DNA from: Membranipora membranacea
Lineage: Eukaryota; Bryozoa; Gymnolaemata; Cheilostomatida; Membraniporidae
Length of the DNA: 64,000 nucleotides
NCBI GenBank assembly: GCA_914767715.1
Contig: OU612065.1
Coordinates: forward strand, 8,866,001 to 8,930,000
Direction: 5' to 3'
This document shows, one piece after another, positions 60,065 to 64,000 of this stretch. Both the position numbers and the translations under genes were made by a program. The first letter of the stretch is position 1; each line of letters begins with the position of its first letter. The notes under the pieces were generated by a model that saw only the letters and a list, made by a program, of their open reading frames with translations, had not been told where the DNA came from and did not search any database.

Positions 60065-60705
60065 TAGCTACACGAGACGATTTTTACATCGATTTGGGGT
60101 CACGAGTGGTTAATCAGTGGATCTGCACGAGTGTGTTAAGTAGACATTGAACTTGTTGGTCTTTTGCCCGAGTGATCTGGACGATCCTCTATGCTGATTG
60201 GTTGTTGATTGCTTGCTTCAATAATTACGCGGTTAAACACGTCATCTATCAAATCGTGACAGGCTATCAAAATGGAGGAGTTGATAATATCTGTAGTAAA
60301 ATCACATCCTCCTATTTATGATAAAAAAGACCATAACTACAAAGATAGGAGTGGTGCTGTAGTGAAAATATGGAAGGTAATAGATGTATCACTTGGAAAT
60401 GGAAGCTGTCCTGACATGACATCCATAGTATAGCATAGGAAAATCAATTTTAGATTCAAGGTGACAAAGACCCGGATTTAATATGACATCTATATCCGGT
60501 CATTTGTTAACACGCCCATTAAATATCATTGGTCAATCGATTGAACTGAGGGAGTTCATTGGTCAATCTAGGCACCTGATTTATGACCCCACTATGACTC
60601 ACAAGACCATCGTGTACTAACTCATAGGCCTGTATAGCAGTGTGAGATCGGCTGAGCATGTCTAGACATGCCATCGGCCTGTGATTACATCGTCTCGTGT
60701 AGCTA
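60065..60705 (+). mobile_element. TIR-bounded element carrying a MADF-domain first exon
   Basis: TAGCTACACGAGACGAT at 60065-60081 is matched exactly by its reverse complement at 60689-60705. A MADF-type start exon lies inside, at 60272-60376. PIF/Harbinger transposons encode such DNA-binding partners, so a Harbinger-derived unit is the likeliest reading. No transposase exon is visible in the 641 bp. The target duplication is not clear. A 12-bp direct repeat CATTGGTCAATC occurs at 60529 and 60560. Confidence 0.6.
60272..60376 (+). CDS. MADF domain N-terminal exon (35 codons), partial
   Basis: The reading is ATG then EELIISVVKSHPPIYDKKD, HNYKDRSGAVVKIWK, ending at a GTAATAG donor. The pattern LI..V..HPP(I/L)YD...YKDR......W is the start of the MADF domain, a SANT/Myb-like DNA-binding fold. 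The phase is 0 at the donor. A continuation exon was not found within the TIR-bounded unit. It could belong to a transposon gene or be the first exon of a host MADF gene that runs further right on plus. Confidence 0.55.
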
Positions 60706-61334
60706 CACATTTACAATGGCAGTGGATTTGATTTGATTGTTACCTCATGATTGTCAGTTGATACTAATATAGGAAGAAAAGGTGTGTCTTGCACAGTGTG
60801 CGTAAATTCGACTTCTGTGAGCTCCGCCCACAAGCTCTTTCAAGTTATTTCCTCCCTGTGTCTTTCACATTTTAGGACATGTGGGACAAAAGGAGAAAAA
60901 TAATTCTCATCAGTTTTGAAGTTGACCACAAAATAACATTTATTCCAAATTTCAATCCCCTACTGTTATTGGTTTGCAAATAGGCGGCTTCCAAGATGCT
61001 GAATATTCATATAAGTTATCATTGAGAGAATCCAAGAATTACAAGCTGATGTAAACTGCAGAATTGCCGAATGCTCTCAAAGATAATAACTAAAAATCCA
61101 GCATTTTAAGAGAAGGGTTCTATTTCATAACCAATAAAAGCCGGGGATTGACAATTGGAATAGGTTACTTAGTGCTAAACTTTAAACTGAAAAGAAAATG
61201 TTTATCCTCCCACCTAACATTGTTCTGCAAAGTGAAACACACAGAGGAGATAACTTCAAAGAGTTTGGGGCGGAGCTCACCTAAGGCTTATTGTTTCATA
61301 TGTTTCAAACTGATATGTGGCATTCAATTCAATG

Positions 61335-61707
61335 TTATTGCTGCTTTTTGGGAGACTTGGTTTGACGCTTGAGGCTTGCTGCCCGCTTTCTAGGGGATGA
61401 GGTGAGTGTCATTAAAAGGTCATTGTTGTCAAGAAACTCTACTGCATCCTTACTTAGGCCCCTTGGGCGTACGGCAGGAATAGAGTATGTCACGCTTCTT
61501 TTTGTAGCACCGGAGGCTAGCTTGCCTATCCCGGTGCTACATAACTTTGCCAAGAAGGCCATAGCAACGATGATAGAGTATTTGCTTTTATTTTCCAGGT
61601 TTGGAGGGCATTTCTTTGCCGTGAGTACCTGGGAGCTTGACAACTCCATTGGGCTGCTGGTGTTAGGGCGAGTCAGGAGGCGTTTGATGGCATCTCCAGT
61701 GGATTAA
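61335..61707. other. Overlapping open frames on both strands, unassigned
   Basis: A 104-codon frame on minus (61335-61649) starts MELSSSQVLTAKKCPPNLEN and ends in a basic tail (SPRKRAASLKRQTKSPKKQQ). A 112-codon frame on plus (61369-61707) overlaps it. The basic tail makes the minus frame look more like protein, for example a nuclear or transposon-encoded factor. I recognise neither, and no splice partner was found. Confidence 0.3.
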
Positions 61708-62326
61708 AAAAACTCATGATCATCCATACCAGCGAATGGTAGCACTTATATACTATGTCTCTGTTGCATTGCAGTGTGAACAGTTTTTTGTTTACTTTCA
61801 AAGATCAAAACAAGCATTTCCATCGGAAATAATTTCTTACTTTGGTGGCTGTGGCAGTATTATTGATGAATGCTGCCAAACTGCATTTACGAGAGTTTTT
61901 TGTATGAACTGTTTTGGGTGGCAAAACAAAATTGCATTACTTTGCTCTAAAATCCAGAGACAGCTCTCTCACCAAATTCCTGCATACAAAATAGACCTAT
62001 ATATTATATCCTAATATTCTATAATATAGACCTACATAATATTGTGTCAATAAAAGTTTGTGAATACAGATATCACATCACAACAATTAGAGAGTAAGGC
62101 GTGTTTAATGCACTGGGATATTAGGTAATAACATAGACATATAGTAGCCTACTTGGTGTATGGGATATAAGAACATATCTTGCATAGGGAGAGTAAATTG
62201 ACGTCAAGGATAGGGTAAATTATCTGACGGTTATCATGGTTGAAGCGGGAAATGTATTGAAAATAATAGTATTCTGTGAAATATTTGCCAAAGATTTTGC
62301 TCATGCAATGATCAGGGTTGTATTAA
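61708..62326. other. Non-coding stretch before foldback B
   Basis: It is AT-rich with short open frames only (for example 61736-62014 on plus). I see no supported gene or repeat. Confidence 0.4.
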
Positions 62327-63687
62327 GGTTATGATATCAGCGTCGACCGATTTGGACATTTTATACATCACTGGGAAGCTGCGGAGCTACTGATCGTTAA
62401 TAGCTCATCAAAAATGTTATTGGATGACGTTGTGTCATTTTATCGGAGAAATGAGGCCGAAAAGGCTGTTTTTAGCAAAGTGGATGGCTGCGCGAACTTG
62501 ATCGCTAGAAATTTCAAAACAGATTATATTTATTCTAAGAGGCATAGTTCATCCTAAATTTTGGTCGAAAATAATATTTGATGAGCCCAAAGTGGCTTTT
62601 TACGTCACGTCATATTGCATGTGCTTTTTTAAATTTGATAATATAATGTGAAATTTTAAGCGCCGATTTGAGACAGTTTAATTCAACAAGAGCCAATTTT
62701 TTTGCTTTTTTCCACTGAATTGCTGTTTAAATGACACACAACCCCAAATTTTAACAGTATAACAAATTTATCAAGATCAGCATAGATCATCAAAGGTAGA
62801 TACATTTTGCGTCATTTTTCCTTAACGTCAAACATGCTGTCAAAAGGTCCAGCACTAAGGCCAGACAAATTTTTTTTGAACATCCTCACATACGAAGCCG
62901 CTTTGATCAAGCATAGTAAAAACAAGAAATGACAACAGAATATGGCACTACGTATTAGTTCTCTCCAAATTGCGAGCAGCAGAATGGCCAAAACAGCCAA
63001 TTTAAGGGGCTTTTTAAGGTGTTTTTGGGCATTCTGTGTTGCGTAATTCGGGGAAAACTGACACGTAATGCCATATTCTGTTGGCATTTCCTGTTTGTAC
63101 TATGCATAATCAAAGCGGCTTCGTATGTGAGAATATTCAAAAAAAATTGTTTGGCCTTAGCGCTGGTCCTTTTGACAGCATGTTTGACGTTATAGAAAAA
63201 TGACGCAAGATGTATCTACCTTTGATGGTCTATGCTGATCTTGATAAATTTTTCATACTGCTGAAATTTCGGGTGTGTGTCATTTAAACATCAATCCAGG
63301 GAAAAACAGCAAACTATTTGGCTCTCATTTATTTGAACTGTCTCAAATGGCTGCTTAAAATTTTGCATTAAATCATCAAATTCAAAAATCCACAAGCATT
63401 ATGACGTGAGGTAAAAAGCCAATTTGGGCGAATCAAATATTTGTTTCAACCAAAAATTAGGATGAACTATGTCTCTAAGAATAAATATAACTTACTTTGA
63501 AATTTCTAGCAATCAATTTAACTCAGCAATCCACTTTGCTAAAAACAGCCTTTTCGGCCTCATTTCTCCGATAAAATGACGCAACGTCATCCAATCACGT
63601 TTTTGATGAGCTATTAGCGATCAGTAGCTAAGCAGCTTTCCAACGGTATATAAAATGTCCAAATCGGTCAACGCTGGTATCATAACC
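62327..63687. mobile_element. Giant TTAA-flanked foldback element B (1361 bp)
   Basis: TTAA at 62323-62326 and 63688-63691 flanks GGTTATGATATCAGCGT and its near reverse complement. The two halves pair along almost the whole length, somewhat more diverged than in element A (roughly 85-90 percent by eye). Blocks shared with element A in the same order include GATGACGTTGTGTCATTTTA, TTTTTACGTCACG, AACGTCAAACATGCTGTC and CTCACATACGAAGCCGCTTT. The open frames at 62812-63140 (minus) are shadows of the hairpin. Confidence 0.87.
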
Positions 63688-63691
63688 TTAA

Positions 63692-64000
63692 GGATACTTG
63701 TTCTCATAATAAAAATGCTAAGCAGACCATTGTCCTACCATTGTCCGAATGTTTTTGTAAATCGCCCTCATATTAGGTTATTTATAGAAATAAGTGCAGA
63801 GTTAGTTGGCCCATTGTGTTTCGTTATAACTCCGTAATATACCAGGAGTTTTATGTCTATTGTCTATTTAGGACCTATATGGCAAGCTTCTCACATGATT
63901 TGATACATCATTGATGACACCCTCCCCTAAATCAAGGGCATGCCCTTGCCTAAATCCCTAAAATCTTTGCGATATAAGGCTACGCTTCCTACCTATTTCT
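63692..64000. other. Right end of the window
   Basis: Only a short plus-strand frame is present. I see no feature that can be supported. Confidence 0.5.

Noticed and set aside
62812-63140. Minus frames in foldback B
   Set aside because: They follow from the symmetry of the hairpin; the other arm and element A do not keep them open.

Overview
The window is nuclear DNA from an animal, most likely an aquatic invertebrate. The evidence is intron-rich genes with GT-AG junctions and orthologues of animal genes (Pumilio, ACSM-type acyl-CoA synthetase, ZNFX1, a MICOS subunit). The sequence is AT-rich and full of DNA-transposon relics, foldback elements, tRNA-derived SINEs and a LINE fragment. I cannot name the phylum. 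All exon models were read by eye from translated frames, splice junctions and phase continuity.

Layout. (1) 1-6338, minus: 3' part of a MIC26/MIC27 (APOO/APOOL-like) MICOS gene, with its last visible exon cut by the window edge. (2) 9673-23268, minus: a complete Pumilio gene with 20 coding exons joining in phase to 1165 codons plus stop. It has a Q/N/P-rich N-terminus and a full eight-repeat PUM homology domain. (3) 23269-26568: divergent intergenic region between Pumilio and the next gene. (4) 26569-33184, plus: a complete medium-chain acyl-CoA synthetase (ACSM family), 15 coding exons, 573 codons, with a mitochondrial presequence. (5) 34402-52909, minus: a ZNFX1-type protein with UPF1-like SF1 helicase and NFX1 zinc fingers. 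Thirty exons in continuous phase encode about 1720 residues; the 5' end was not found, and the C-terminal RZ-type finger I expect from vertebrate ZNFX1 is absent. (6) 52910-64000: almost entirely repeats and mobile elements.

The four genes do not form a pathway. Two act in mitochondria (cristae organisation, fatty-acid activation) and two on RNA (mRNA repression by Pumilio, RNA surveillance by ZNFX1). The ACSM and ZNFX1 genes converge and probably have close or overlapping 3' UTRs.

The most unusual content is the repeat architecture. Two related TTAA-flanked elements of about 1.37 kb (46558-47935 and 62327-63687) are each folded into one giant hairpin; the first lies in a ZNFX1 intron, so the ZNFX1 pre-mRNA should carry a long double-stranded stem. 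A second family has CATAGAG termini and 8-bp target duplications. It occurs as a 1.77-kb long-armed element (53601-55365) and as a 61-bp minimal palindrome in a Pumilio intron (19010-19070). A 134-bp satellite (58024 to about 60030) is split by a hAT-type insertion with a perfect 8-bp duplication, which itself holds another inverted-repeat element with a tRNA-like core. Nearby are a P-type transposase C-terminal fragment and a TIR-bounded unit carrying a MADF-domain first exon.
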